Source of the DNA: an uncultured Bacteroidales bacterium
GTDB lineage: Bacteria > Bacteroidota > Bacteroidia > Bacteroidales > Paludibacteraceae
Reading direction: 5' to 3'
NCBI GenBank assembly: GCA_946414805.1
Contig: CAMKPZ010000008.1
Span: 1 to 58,335, forward strand
Length of the DNA: 58,335 bases
Shown here: positions 33,988 through 42,759 of the stretch, one piece after another
Layout of the letters: every line of letters begins with the position of its first letter
Position numbering within the stretch: the stretch's first letter is position 1
Position numbers and translations under genes: made by a program
The notes under the pieces: model-generated
Databases searched by the model: none
What the model saw: the letters and a program-made list of their open reading frames with translations, nothing else
What the model was told of the DNA's origin: nothing

Positions 33988-35547
33988 ATGTTGGAAATCT
34001 ATAATTCTTTAACACGACTCAAAGAGACCTTCAAACCCTTGCACGAAGGTCATGTAGGCATGTATGTATGCGGACCTACCGTCTATGGCGACGCCCATCT
34101 GGGGCATGCCCGTCCTGCGATCACGTTCGATGTGCTCTACCGCTATCTGCAGCACCTGGGCTACAAGGTGCGTTACGTACGCAATATAACCGATGTAGGC
34201 CACCTCGAGCACGACGCCGACGAAGGCGAAGACAAGATAGCCAAGAAAGCGCGTCTGGAGCAGCTCGAGCCGATGGAGGTGGTGCAGTATTACACCAACC
34301 GCTACCACCGCGACATGGCGGCGCTCAATGTGCTGCCGCCGTCCATCGAGCCTCACGCTTCGGGACATATTATCGAGCAGATCGCCTTTGTGCAGAAGAT
34401 CCTCGACCGCGGTTACGCCTATGTGGCGAACGGCTCGGTCTATATGGATGTTGAGAAATACGCGAAGGATTATCCGTACGGCAAACTGTCCGGACGCAAC
34501 CTCAACGATATCGTCACCGAGACCCGCGAGTTGGACGGCCAGAGCGAGAAGAAGCACAGTTATGACTTCGCCCTCTGGAAGAAAGCGAGCCCGGAACATA
34601 TCATGAAATGGAAAGCTGTATTCTACTACTATGAGGATGTTACTTCGGATAATAATTTTATAGATTTAACCAAACCTTACAAACAAAGAAAACGTCATCA
34701 GATAACCTCGGAAGGCTTCCCCGGATGGCACATGGAGTGCTCCACGATGGGCACCAAGTATCTCGGCGAACAGTTCGACATCCACGGCGGCGGATTGGAT
34801 CTGATCTTCCCGCACCACGAGGCGGAGATAGCCCAGTCGTGCGCTGCGCTCGGCAAGGAGTCGGTACATTACTGGATGCATAATAATATGATCACTATCG
34901 CCGGCAAGAAGATGGGCAAGAGTTATAATAACTTCATCACCCTCGAGCAGTTCTTCTCCGGCAACCATCCGTTGCTCTCCAAGCCTTTCGGTCCGATGGT
35001 GATCCGTTTCTTCATCCTGCAGGCGCACTACCGTTCGACGGTCGATTTCTCGTCCGAAGCACTCGAAGCGGCGGAAAAAGGACTGCAGCGGATGCAGGAG
35101 GCTTATCAGAGACTGATGAAAATAGAGCCGTCAGCCGTCAGCCATCAGCCGTCAGAACTTCGCCGGCGTTGCCAAGAGGCGATGGACGACGATCTCAATA
35201 CACCGTTTGTGATCGCTGCGCTCTTCGACTCCACCAAACAGATCAATACCGTTTGGGACGGCAAGGGAACGATCTCCGAGGCCGATCTGAAAGAACTGCG
35301 CGAGGTATGGCAGACCTATGCCATCGATATACTCGGTCTGCGGCTCGAAGACCCGGCTCCCTCCCTTGAGGGGAGCGGTGGGGAGAGGTTGGCCGCCTTC
35401 AGCGGAGCGATAGACCTGTTGTTGGGCATCCGTCTGCAGGCAAAGCAGAACAAAGACTGGGCGACCTCCGATAAGATCCGTAATGAACTGACCGCTCTCG
35501 GTTTCCGGATCAAAGATACCAAAGACGGCTTCGAATGGAGTATCTGA
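33988..35547 (+). CDS. cysS: Cysteinyl-tRNA synthetase with unusual insertions
   Basis: A 519-aa class I synthetase. Signatures: [18 protein letters not shown] (zinc Cys and HIGH-type motif) at ~27-44, [10 protein letters not shown] with zinc ligands, [21 protein letters not shown], and the KMSKS-like KKMGKSYNN at ~310. Three oddities are visible. First, about 30 residues ([15 protein letters not shown]... to QRKRHQIT), encoded by strongly AT-rich DNA at 34610-34705, replace the usual short PSPWSD between HIMKW and GFPGWH. Second, four GTCAGCC heptamers encode [11 protein letters not shown] near 380. Third, a CCCTCCCTTGAGGGGAG-type segment encodes [10 protein letters not shown] near 455. The reading frame and catalytic motifs are intact. 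First gene of its operon. Confidence 0.95.
   Translation: MLEIYNSLTRLKETFKPLHEGHVGMYVCGPTVYGDAHLGHARPAITFDVLYRYLQHLGYKVRYVRNITDVGHLEHDADEGEDKIAKKARLEQLEPMEVVQYYTNRYHRDMAALNVLPPSIEPHASGHIIEQIAFVQKILDRGYAYVANGSVYMDVEKYAKDYPYGKLSGRNLNDIVTETRELDGQSEKKHSYDFALWKKASPEHIMKWKAVFYYYEDVTSDNNFIDLTKPYKQRKRHQITSEGFPGWHMECSTMGTKYLGEQFDIHGGGLDLIFPHHEAEIAQSCAALGKESVHYWMHNNMITIAGKKMGKSYNNFITLEQFFSGNHPLLSKPFGPMVIRFFILQAHYRSTVDFSSEALEAAEKGLQRMQEAYQRLMKIEPSAVSHQPSELRRRCQEAMDDDLNTPFVIAALFDSTKQINTVWDGKGTISEADLKELREVWQTYAIDILGLRLEDPAPSLEGSGGERLAAFSGAIDLLLGIRLQAKQNKDWATSDKIRNELTALGFRIKDTKDGFEWSI
35127..35154 (+). repeat. GTCAGCC heptamer x4 inside cysS
   Basis: GCCGTCA, GCCGTCA, GCCATCA, GCCGTCA in tandem, in frame. 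The same heptamer family, reverse strand, is in rdgB at 56617-56651. Confidence 0.9.
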
Positions 35548-36254
35548 GAGAACTGTGGGAGAAATGCAACAAGAATGCCGTAGCCGGTATTGTCGCATGC
35601 TTCTTGGGGTATTTTTGTATCAATGCGTTGGTGAGGTGTGCACGGGAGAAAGACGAAAAGCAACCGGCAGTAGAAGAGACGCATATGGTGCGTTATCCCG
35701 GGCGGACTTTCGATTACCGGCTCAAGTTCAATGACCTTCAAGCGAAGCAGATCGTAGCGGCACAGGCTATCGGTCTGGCAAGGCCTCCGAAAGACAGAAC
35801 GGATGCCGCCGGTATGAAGCGGAAGCTACAGCTGATCAAGACAACGGAAAACTATATTGTGGACAGTCTGACCCATTCGGCGCCATATCTGGTGCCCGTT
35901 GCGGCGCATGAGTTGGACTCCATCGGAGCGGAATGGGCGGATATACTGGCGCGTAACGGATTGCCGCATTACCGGTTCTACGTAACGAGCGTATTGCGCA
36001 CCGAAGCGGATATCAAAGCCCTGCAGCGCAGCGGGAATATCAACTCCGTTTCGCAGTCCTGCCACTGCTACGGCACTACTTTCGACCTCGCCTATATGCG
36101 GTACGACAAAGTGACGCGCACTTGCGATTATATGCATGAGGACAATCTCAAACTGGTGCTGGGTCAGGTGCTGCTCAATCATCAAAGGGCGGGTAAGATA
36201 TATGTCAAATACGAAGCGAAGCAGTCGTGCTTTCATATCACGGTGCGGCGATAA
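35535..36254 (+). CDS. DUF5715-like membrane-anchored protein, possible M15-type peptidase fold
   Basis: A 239-aa protein overlapping cysS by 13 nt. One N-terminal membrane segment (~17-34, [16 protein letters not shown]) with most of the protein outside the cytoplasm. The C-terminal half contains [19 protein letters not shown] and [18 protein letters not shown]. That S-x2-H-x2-G-x3-D spacing recalls the zinc site of D-Ala-D-Ala carboxypeptidases of the VanY/M15 group. I place it with DUF5715 from memory. A cell-wall peptidase role is an inference. Confidence 0.65.
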   Translation: MEYLRELWEKCNKNAVAGIVACFLGYFCINALVRCAREKDEKQPAVEETHMVRYPGRTFDYRLKFNDLQAKQIVAAQAIGLARPPKDRTDAAGMKRKLQLIKTTENYIVDSLTHSAPYLVPVAAHELDSIGAEWADILARNGLPHYRFYVTSVLRTEADIKALQRSGNINSVSQSCHCYGTTFDLAYMRYDKVTRTCDYMHEDNLKLVLGQVLLNHQRAGKIYVKYEAKQSCFHITVRR

Positions 36255-36268
36255 AGAACAGAAGGATC

Positions 36269-37165
36269 ATGGAAACACTCATCTCAGTTATCGGAGGAGC
36301 CAATGTGGATCTCTCGGCTACGCTGTCGGATGCGTTCATCGCATCGGACTCTAATCCCGGTCATGTGGAGATATGCTACGGAGGGGTGGCGCGCAACATT
36401 GCGCATAACCTGTCGCTGTTAGGCGCCAGGACGCAGTTGCTGACGGTCTTCGGCGGCGATCTCTTCGGCGGACTGGTTCATGACCACTGCCGGCAGCAGG
36501 GGGTTGATGTGCATCTGTCGGAGCGTGTGCAGGAGCAGCGGACGGGTGTTTACCTGTGTATCAATAATCACGGCGGAGAGATGATCGCTGCCGTAGCCGA
36601 CACCGATGTGATCAAGGCGATCACGCCGGAATGGCTGAGCAAGCGGAGCGGCGAGATCAGTCTGTCGGACTATGTGGTAGCGGACACCAATATCGGCGAA
36701 AATGCGATCCTATGGCTGATGGAGAATGTGACATCTCCGCTCTTTATTGACGGCGTGAGTTCCACCAAGTCTCACCGGGTGGTCAATGCGCTGAAGAGAG
36801 CCAAACTGCCGTACCTCCATACGCTCAAACTGAATCTCAAAGAAGCGCTGGCTGTGACCGGAACGGCTACGTATGCCGAGGCGGCGCAGGAGTTGCTGGA
36901 CTTAGGAGTGGCGCATGTGTATATCACTCTGGGAGCCGAAGGCGTCTATTGCCGGACTGCCGCGGAGGAATGGCTCTTTCCGGCGCTGCCGGGTGAGGTG
37001 GTGAACACCACGGGAGCCGGGGATGCTTTCCTTGCCGGCGTGGTATATGCGTACACCAAAGGCATTGACTTCCCCAAAACGGCGCAGTACGGTCTGATGG
37101 CTGCGCGTGCTACGCTGATGAGCCCCAAACCCGTTAATCCCGAGATAGCGAATATCTTGTTGTAA
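36269..37165 (+). CDS. psuK: PfkB-family kinase, probable pseudouridine kinase
   Basis: A 298-aa protein starting at METLISVIGGANVDL, 14 nt after the previous gene. The ribokinase-fold N-terminal GGxxNxxxNL block appears as YGGVARNIAHNLSLLG (~34-49), and the C-terminal PfkB signature with the catalytic Asp is NTTGAGDAFLAG (~248-259). The PfkB family has many substrates. Pseudouridine is proposed because the next gene is a clear psuG, the usual partner. It would make pseudouridine 5'-phosphate. Confidence 0.85.
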   Translation: METLISVIGGANVDLSATLSDAFIASDSNPGHVEICYGGVARNIAHNLSLLGARTQLLTVFGGDLFGGLVHDHCRQQGVDVHLSERVQEQRTGVYLCINNHGGEMIAAVADTDVIKAITPEWLSKRSGEISLSDYVVADTNIGENAILWLMENVTSPLFIDGVSSTKSHRVVNALKRAKLPYLHTLKLNLKEALAVTGTATYAEAAQELLDLGVAHVYITLGAEGVYCRTAAEEWLFPALPGEVVNTTGAGDAFLAGVVYAYTKGIDFPKTAQYGLMAARATLMSPKPVNPEIANILL

Positions 37166-37205
37166 TCACCAATCACTAATCACCAATCATCAATCATGAA
37201 TCAAT
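37164..37205 (+). repeat. AATCACC heptamer x6 spanning the psuG start
   Basis: AATCACC, AATCACT, AATCACC, AATCATC, AATCATG, AATCAAT: six tandem 7-bp units. The psuG ATG lies in the fifth unit and its first codons (MNQ) come from the array. AATTCACC/AATCACC words also fill the rdgB-porZ junction near 56200. Confidence 0.9.
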
Positions 37206-38110
37206 ATCTTTCTATTTCAGAAGAAGTGCAAGCGGCACTTCGTGAGGGCAAACCGGTGGTCGCCCTCGAGTCCACGATCATCAGTCACGGGATGCCTTAC
37301 CCGCAGAATGTAGAGACGGCGTTACGCGTAGAGCAGACGATCCGCGATAACGGAGCGGTGCCGGCTACGATAGCTATTATCGGCGGCAGACTCAAAGCAG
37401 GCTGCTCCGCCGAAGAGATCGAATATCTGGGCAAGAAAGGTCAGGCTGTGATCAAGGCTTCGCGTCGTGATCTGCCGGTGCTGTTAGCCCGTAAGGAAGA
37501 CGGCGCAACGACAGTGACCACCACCATGATGATTGCGGCAATGGCGGGGATCCGGATCTTCGCAACCGGAGGCATAGGCGGTGTGCATCGCGGAGCGCAG
37601 CAGACCTTCGATATATCCGCCGACTTGGAGGAGTTGGCTCAGACCCCGGTAATGGTGATCTGCGCAGGTGCCAAGTCGATCTTGGATCTGGGGCTGACGC
37701 TTGAATACCTGGAGACCAAAGGCGTGCCCGTGATAGGCTACGGCACCGATGAGTTGCCGGCGTTCTATACCCGTCATAGCGGATTCGGCGTGGACTACCG
37801 CATGGATACACCGGAGGAACTGGCTGCGGCTTTTCAGGCCAAATTGGACTGCGGACTCAAGGGCGGAATGCTGGTGACGAACCCTATCCCGGAGCAGTTC
37901 TCTATGCCCAAGGAGGTCATTGATCACGCGATTGAGCAGGCTCTCACCGAGATGGACAAAGCCGGTGTGCATGGCAAACAATGTACGCCGTTCCTCTTGG
38001 CGAAGGTGAAGGATCTCACCGGCGGCGACAGTCTCGAAGCCAATATCCAGTTAGTGTTGAACAACGCCCGTCTGGCGGCTCTCACGGCAGCGGCGATGTG
38101 CCATAAATAA
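37196..38110 (+). CDS. psuG: Pseudouridine-5'-phosphate glycosidase
   Basis: A 304-aa protein of normal length. Family blocks: VALESTIISHGMPYPQN near the N-terminus, VKASRRDLP-like (VIKASRRDLPVLLARK), GATTVTTTMMIAAMAGI, FATGGIGGVHRG, and ICAGAKSILDL with the active-site Lys (GAK). It splits pseudouridine 5'-phosphate into uracil and ribose 5-phosphate. With the kinase before it, this forms the pseudouridine salvage pathway, a route for recycling modified nucleosides from RNA turnover. Confidence 0.95.
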   Translation: MNQYLSISEEVQAALREGKPVVALESTIISHGMPYPQNVETALRVEQTIRDNGAVPATIAIIGGRLKAGCSAEEIEYLGKKGQAVIKASRRDLPVLLARKEDGATTVTTTMMIAAMAGIRIFATGGIGGVHRGAQQTFDISADLEELAQTPVMVICAGAKSILDLGLTLEYLETKGVPVIGYGTDELPAFYTRHSGFGVDYRMDTPEELAAAFQAKLDCGLKGGMLVTNPIPEQFSMPKEVIDHAIEQALTEMDKAGVHGKQCTPFLLAKVKDLTGGDSLEANIQLVLNNARLAALTAAAMCHK

Positions 38111-38118
38111 TACAGATT

Positions 38119-38865
38119 ATGAAAAGAATACATTTCCCGGTGCTCTATATACTATGCGCCGTTATGCTTGTCTCTTGCGGTCAACCGCAGAAAGAGGTGG
38201 CTTCCGTGAGTACAGAGGCGATCCCTGTCGATTCATCGGCAGACGCCATTCAGGATACCGCTTATACCGCTTATCTGGCGCCTACCCGTGCCGAGTTGGA
38301 CAAGATCATGGGTGTGCAACTGGGTTATGCCCCTGAGGATCTATGGGTGGCGGCGCCCGAGTGTCCGATGCTCAACTGGGCTACGGACGCTTTATGGGAA
38401 GCGGCGAAAAGAGTCTATCCGGGCAAGGTGGATATAGCGATCGTGAATATCGGAGGCATGCGCTGCATGTGGCCGGCAGGACCGATCACGCGAGGACATG
38501 TGTTCAACCTTATGCCGTTTGATAACGAACTGGTGGTGCTGACGCTCAAAGGAAGCGATGTGATTGAGTTGTGCGAGTCGTTCGCACGCTACGGAGCGCA
38601 AGGAGTGGCAGGAATGCGTGTGACGATCATCGACGGCCGACTGGCGGATGTGCAGGTGGACGGTAAGGCGGTGGATCCGAAAGCACTCTACACGGTGGCT
38701 ACCAGCGATTATTTGTCCGGCGGAACGGACCATATGACGGCGCTCACGCACCATGTGAACTACTGGAAGAGCGATCTGCTGATCCGGGATCTATATGAGC
38801 AGGCCGTCCTGGAGCAGGACACTCTGCGTGTCACTCTCGATGGCCGTATGACGGTTAAGCCATAG
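38119..38865 (+). CDS. 5'-nucleotidase C-terminal domain lipoprotein (no catalytic domain)
   Basis: A 248-aa protein with lipoprotein signal (lipobox LVSCG at ~18). Residues ~55-245 match the 5_nucleotid_C substrate-binding domain of UshA-type enzymes (VDIAIVNIGGMRCMWPAGPI, LMPFDNELVVLTLKGSDVI, YTVATSDYLSGGTDHM). The metallophosphatase domain that should do the hydrolysis is not in this ORF or next to it. In Bacteroides the two domains are often adjacent genes. It is 8 nt after psuG and its last 75 nt overlap the 3' end of the opposing ldcA. It may bind nucleotides or partner with an enzyme encoded elsewhere. Confidence 0.85.
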   Translation: MKRIHFPVLYILCAVMLVSCGQPQKEVASVSTEAIPVDSSADAIQDTAYTAYLAPTRAELDKIMGVQLGYAPEDLWVAAPECPMLNWATDALWEAAKRVYPGKVDIAIVNIGGMRCMWPAGPITRGHVFNLMPFDNELVVLTLKGSDVIELCESFARYGAQGVAGMRVTIIDGRLADVQVDGKAVDPKALYTVATSDYLSGGTDHMTALTHHVNYWKSDLLIRDLYEQAVLEQDTLRVTLDGRMTVKP

Positions 38866-39711
38866 CGGCAGGTTGTGCTCAACATGGCCGACCGGCGCAT
38901 TGAAGAGAACGGGGTAGTCGTAGTCTGCGACTGCCTCTTTTATTGTCTCATAGACTGAACATCCCATTGCCGGATCATCGTCACAATCGCTGAACTGACC
39001 TACGATCAGTCCGCCGATGTCCGCCAGTACGCCGCTCAACCGCAGATTGCGCATCATCCGGTCGATATGATAATGCCGCTCGGCGATGTCTTCGATCAAG
39101 AGCAGAGGCTTTTGTGAATTGTGAATTGAGAATTGTGAATTGAGAATTGAGAATTGAGAATTGGGAATTGACCGGAGGTCATAGGGAGTGGCTTGCAGGC
39201 CGTAGAGGACGGAGAGATTGCCTCCGATAAGCGGTCCTTGCACTTTACCCGGACGATTGAGCGGATGGGCGTCCCAACGATAGTCCACGCTGCCGCCTGC
39301 CAGTATCTTCCGTAAGGCTTGGACAGGGGCACTCTCTTCGGGTAACGTAGCAATATGCTTGCACATGATCCCATGCAACGAGGGCTGGTTTTGCAATCCC
39401 GCCAGCAGGTGCAACGCAGTAATATCGCTGAAGCCGATGACGGGTTTGGAGACAGGTGCTACCTTGTCAATGATACGTTGCATTCCGTATCCGCCACGGG
39501 TGCAGAGGATCATATCGACGGAGGGATCGTTGAGGGCTTCGTTGAGATCCGCGGCGCGTTGGTCGTCCGTACCGGCGAAGCGTCCGCAGCGCGTACGCGC
39601 GTACGCACCCTCACTAACCTTATATCCCCATGCGCGCAAGCGCGCAGCAGCGCCATCGATAAACTCTGTCTCTATCGCACCTGAAGGAGCTATGATACGG
39701 ATATGCTTCAT
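38791..39711 (-). CDS. ldcA: LD-carboxypeptidase (S66 family)
   Basis: A 306-aa cytoplasmic serine peptidase releasing D-Ala from muropeptides during peptidoglycan recycling. The N-terminal IAPSGAIE, CTRGGYGMQRI, and nucleophile region VIGFSDITALH (Ser ~106) are visible. So are LLIEDIAERHYHIDRM with the Glu and GHVEHNLPLWL with the His of the triad. Between LYGLQATPYDL and PLLLIED is a low-complexity loop (NSQFSILNSQFSIHNSQ) encoded by eight GAATTG heptamers. Fourth gene of the mdh-spt-SDR-ldcA run. Its 3' end overlaps the opposing gene by 75 nt. Confidence 0.93.
   Translation of the reverse strand: MKHIRIIAPSGAIETEFIDGAAARLRAWGYKVSEGAYARTRCGRFAGTDDQRAADLNEALNDPSVDMILCTRGGYGMQRIIDKVAPVSKPVIGFSDITALHLLAGLQNQPSLHGIMCKHIATLPEESAPVQALRKILAGGSVDYRWDAHPLNRPGKVQGPLIGGNLSVLYGLQATPYDLRSIPNSQFSILNSQFSIHNSQKPLLLIEDIAERHYHIDRMMRNLRLSGVLADIGGLIVGQFSDCDDDPAMGCSVYETIKEAVADYDYPVLFNAPVGHVEHNLPLWLNRHTAIESDTQSVLLQDGLLI
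39115..39170 (-). repeat. GAATTGn heptamer x8 inside ldcA
   Basis: Eight tandem 7-bp units (TGAATTG, AGAATTG, one GGAATTG), 56 bp, the longest heptamer array here. Read on the minus strand it encodes NSQFSI-type repeats in an apparently tolerant loop. Confidence 0.93.
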
Positions 39712-39738
39712 CTTGTTTAGTCTATTGTCTTTCTACTT

Positions 39739-40566
39739 TCAACTATACAATTTATGCTCGATCCAATTCACAAGCCGTTTGGGCAGAATGCGGTCGAGCA
39801 GGCATAAGATGCGGTATAGGAAACCGCCGACATACTGCGGCCGCGGACTATGGCAGGTAGCGATATGGTAGAAGAGTTTCGCCATCTGACGGGGGCTCAT
39901 TCCTGCGCGTTCGTCTCGCTCCATATTGGAGATTGCTTTATTGGCAGAGCGGTAGATGTCCTCTCCGGCAGTTGATTTGTCGCGTGCATCGGTGAAGCCG
40001 GAACTTACATCGCCGGGCATCATTACGGAGACGGAGATACCGAAAGTGCGTACCTCGTTTGCAAGCGCAAGCGCCATTGCATTGACAGCGGCTTTGGAGG
40101 CGGAGTAGAAAGCCTGGTAGGGTACAGGCAGCGGGGCTGCTACCGAGGAGGTGTAGATGATCCGTCCGAAGCCTTGCTTGCGCAGCTGCGGCAGGACGGC
40201 CTGGGTGAACCGTACGGCTCCCATGAAGTTGACATCCATCTGGTGCTCCGCTGCGGCTATCTCCGTGAACTCTACGGGTCCGGAGATACCATAGCCGGCA
40301 TTGGAGATCACTACATCCACATGATCGGTGAGACGCAGCACTTCGGCAACCGCCGTGCGGCAGCTCTCTTCGGAACAGACATCGCAGGTCACATGGATAA
40401 TCTCTCCGGTGGCTTTCGACCTTCGACTTTCGGCTTTCGACTCTTCTTTGCCGTGGCGGCTGAGTTCAAAGACACGCCAGCCCCGCTCTGCGAAGAGCGA
40501 GGCTGTTGCTTTTCCTATGCCGGAACTACCGCCGGTGATGACTAATGTCCTTTGTACATTGTACAT
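39739..40566 (-). CDS. Short-chain dehydrogenase/reductase, possible 3-ketosphinganine reductase
   Basis: A 275-aa classical SDR: TLVITGGSSGIGKATASLF (NAD(P) site), ISNAGYG, the catalytic Ser in IYTSSVAAP and the YSASK motif (YQAFYSASKAAVN). The C-terminus is longer and hydrophobic (GGFLYRILCLLDRILPK). It lies 18 nt after the serine palmitoyltransferase gene on the same strand, so reduction of 3-ketosphinganine is a reasonable proposal, though SDR sequence alone does not give the substrate. The start codon and residues 1-6 (MYNVQR) are supplied by an ACAATGT-family repeat. A loop at ~40-52 (KEESKAESRRSKA) comes from four CGAAAGT-type heptamers. Confidence 0.88.
   Translation of the reverse strand: MYNVQRTLVITGGSSGIGKATASLFAERGWRVFELSRHGKEESKAESRRSKATGEIIHVTCDVCSEESCRTAVAEVLRLTDHVDVVISNAGYGISGPVEFTEIAAAEHQMDVNFMGAVRFTQAVLPQLRKQGFGRIIYTSSVAAPLPVPYQAFYSASKAAVNAMALALANEVRTFGISVSVMMPGDVSSGFTDARDKSTAGEDIYRSANKAISNMERDERAGMSPRQMAKLFYHIATCHSPRPQYVGGFLYRILCLLDRILPKRLVNWIEHKLYS
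40412..40439 (-). repeat. CGAAAGT heptamer x4 inside the SDR gene
   Basis: Minus-strand units CGAAAGC, CGAAAGT, CGAAGGT, CGAAAGC, in frame. Same family as the miaB array at 15212-15239. Confidence 0.9.
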
Positions 40567-40580
40567 TGTCCCTTTGTACT
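40547..40580 (-). repeat. ACAATGT-family repeat providing the SDR start codon
   Basis: Minus strand: GTACAAAGGGACAATGTACA then ATGTACAAAGGAC. The first ATG of the repeat is the SDR start, so the repeat straddles the intergenic junction and the N-terminus. Confidence 0.88.
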
Positions 40581-40584
40581 TTTA

Positions 40585-41778
40585 TTAATACGCCAAACTC
40601 TCGGGTGCTCCTTCTCTGAGGACGCGGGCGATGATCTCTACGGCTTCGTTGATAACCGGCTCCGTATGGGTTGCCATGAGCGTAGTACGCAACAGACATT
40701 CGCCTTCTACGCATGCCGGAGCAATCACCGGATTGACATAGACGCCTTCTTCGAACATCTTCTTGCCGAAATAGAGGGTGTCAAGCGTCTTATAGGTGAA
40801 GATCGGAACGATAGGCGTCGGAGCCTCGATGATCTTGACACCGTTGGCGAGGAGTTGTTTCTGGAAGTACTTGGCGATATTCATCAGCCGTGCGGGCCTC
40901 TCGGGGTCGAGGATCAGCTGGTGCAGCGCTTCGAGTGCGGTAGCAGCCGAGCAGGGAGTGATCGAAGCGGAGAAGATGAAGGGCCGGCTCACATGGCGCA
41001 GCCAGTCTGCTACGCGGTGGCTGGTGAGCATACATCCTCCGATAGAGGCGAGTGACTTCGAGAAAGTAAGCATCGTGATATCCACTTTGTCGGTGAGTCC
41101 GAAATGCGCCGCTGTACCGCGTCCGCCTGGGCCGAGCACACCGAAACCGTGGGCGTCATCGACCATGACACGTGCTCCGTATTTCTCCGCCAGCGCGCAG
41201 ATCTCCGGCAGTTTGCAGATATCACCGCGCATCGAGAATACGCCGTCGGTGATAATCAGTTTGCCTGCATTCTCGGGGATCGACTTGAGCTGTCGCTCCA
41301 GATCCTGCATGTCCGAGTGGCGGTAGCGCAGCACTTTCGCATAAGAAAGACGGCAAGCATCGTAGATCGAGGCGTGGTTCTCGCGGTCGTTGAGGATGTA
41401 GTCATCCTTACCGCAGATAGCGGAGATGATAGCGAGGTTGGTCTGGAAGCCGGTGGAGACGGACATAGCCTCTTCGTATCCGGTAAATTCCGCCAGTTCT
41501 TTCTCCAACTGGAGGTGGAGATCCAGCGTGCCGTTGAGGAAACGGCTGCCGGAAACACCTGTGCCGTATTTGTCGAGCGCAGCGTGGCCGGCTTTGATAA
41601 CCTCCTCGTTTTCGGTGAAGCCGAGGTAGTTATTGGAACCGAGCATGATCACGCGGTGGTTCTCCATCTGCACCACCGGTGCCTGACGGCTCTCCAACTC
41701 GTGGAAATAAGGGTATATGCCTAATTTGCGAACTTGTTTGAGGGTCTCAAAGTGGTCGCATTTATCAAATAGATCCAT
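40585..41778 (-). CDS. spt: Serine palmitoyltransferase (alpha-oxoamine synthase)
   Basis: A 397-aa fold-type I PLP enzyme. Blocks: MLGSNNYLGFTENEEV, GTGVSGSRFLNGTLDLHLQL, DDAHGFGVLGPGGRG with the PLP-ring Asp, and TFSKSLASIGGC with the Schiff-base Lys (~244). The family also includes KBL and BioF. The N-terminal YFHELESRQAPVV and the Bacteroidales context favour SPT, which condenses serine with a fatty acyl-CoA to 3-ketosphinganine, the first step of bacterial sphingolipid synthesis. It starts 1 nt after mdh and is followed by a likely ketoreductase. Confidence 0.85.
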   Translation of the reverse strand: MDLFDKCDHFETLKQVRKLGIYPYFHELESRQAPVVQMENHRVIMLGSNNYLGFTENEEVIKAGHAALDKYGTGVSGSRFLNGTLDLHLQLEKELAEFTGYEEAMSVSTGFQTNLAIISAICGKDDYILNDRENHASIYDACRLSYAKVLRYRHSDMQDLERQLKSIPENAGKLIITDGVFSMRGDICKLPEICALAEKYGARVMVDDAHGFGVLGPGGRGTAAHFGLTDKVDITMLTFSKSLASIGGCMLTSHRVADWLRHVSRPFIFSASITPCSAATALEALHQLILDPERPARLMNIAKYFQKQLLANGVKIIEAPTPIVPIFTYKTLDTLYFGKKMFEEGVYVNPVIAPACVEGECLLRTTLMATHTEPVINEAVEIIARVLREGAPESLAY

Positions 41779-41779
41779 A

Positions 41780-42721
41780 TTAAAGTACGTTCAGGTCTTT
41801 CAGGATAGCGGTAGTCTTGCGAACGGCAGCTTCGGACTCATGCAGTTTGGCACGCTCTGCGTCAGAGATGTTGAGCTCGAGGATCTTCTCGATACCGTTC
41901 TTGCCGATGATACAAGGAACACCGATGGTGATGTCCTTCATGCCGTATTCGCCTTCGAGTGCGGCGGAGCAAGGGATCATCTTCTTCTGGTCCTTGATGA
42001 TTGCTTCAGCCACGGAAGCAGCGGCAGCACCCGGAGCCATCCATGCAGAAGTGCCGAGCAGACCGGTGAGGGTAGCACCGCCAACCATCGTGCTCTTCAC
42101 TACATTCTCCAACTCCTCTGGGCTCAGGAACTCCGATACGTTGATACCCTTGTAGGTGGTATAGGAAGTCAGAGGGATCATGGTGGTGTCACCGTGACCG
42201 CCGATAACGAATCCGTCCACATCGTTGGCGTTGCATTTGAGAGCCTGGCTGAGGAAGTATTTCAGACGTGCGCTATCCAGCGCACCACCCATACCGATGA
42301 CGCGGTTACGCGGCAGTCCGAGAGCATGGAGAGTCAGATAAGCCATCGTGTCCATCGGGTTGGAAACGACAACGAGGATGGCGTTCGGGCTGTAGGTGAG
42401 CACCTGCTGCGCAACGCTCTTGACGATACCGGCGTTCACACCGATGAGTTCCTCGCGTGTCATACCCGGTTTACGGGGCAGACCGGAAGTGATGATCACA
42501 ACATCGCTGCCGGCGGTCTTGCTATAGTCGTTGGTGACACCCTCTACGACGGTGTCGAAGCCCATCAACTGAGCGGTTTGCATGATATCCATGGCTTTGC
42601 CCTCGGCAAAACCCTCTTTGATGTCGATCAGACATACTTCGTTGGCCACCTCATTCACAGCCAACACATTTGCGCACGTAGCTCCTACGTTTCCTGCGCC
42701 TACTACGGTAACTTTACTCAT
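41780..42721 (-). CDS. mdh: Malate dehydrogenase (LDH-like type)
   Basis: A 313-aa protein of normal length. NAD site VTVVGAGNVGATCANVLA, mobile-loop arginines in TSGLPRKPGMTREEL (Arg pair for malate/oxaloacetate rather than lactate), VVVSNPMDTMAYL, and the catalytic His in IGGHGDTTMIPL (~174). It interconverts malate and oxaloacetate. First gene of the minus-strand run, with its own promoter at 42760-42791. Confidence 0.96.
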   Translation of the reverse strand: MSKVTVVGAGNVGATCANVLAVNEVANEVCLIDIKEGFAEGKAMDIMQTAQLMGFDTVVEGVTNDYSKTAGSDVVIITSGLPRKPGMTREELIGVNAGIVKSVAQQVLTYSPNAILVVVSNPMDTMAYLTLHALGLPRNRVIGMGGALDSARLKYFLSQALKCNANDVDGFVIGGHGDTTMIPLTSYTTYKGINVSEFLSPEELENVVKSTMVGGATLTGLLGTSAWMAPGAAAASVAEAIIKDQKKMIPCSAALEGEYGMKDITIGVPCIIGKNGIEKILELNISDAERAKLHESEAAVRKTTAILKDLNVL

Positions 42722-42759
42722 TGTTGTATATTTTTATGTATGTTATTTGCAAACAGCCT

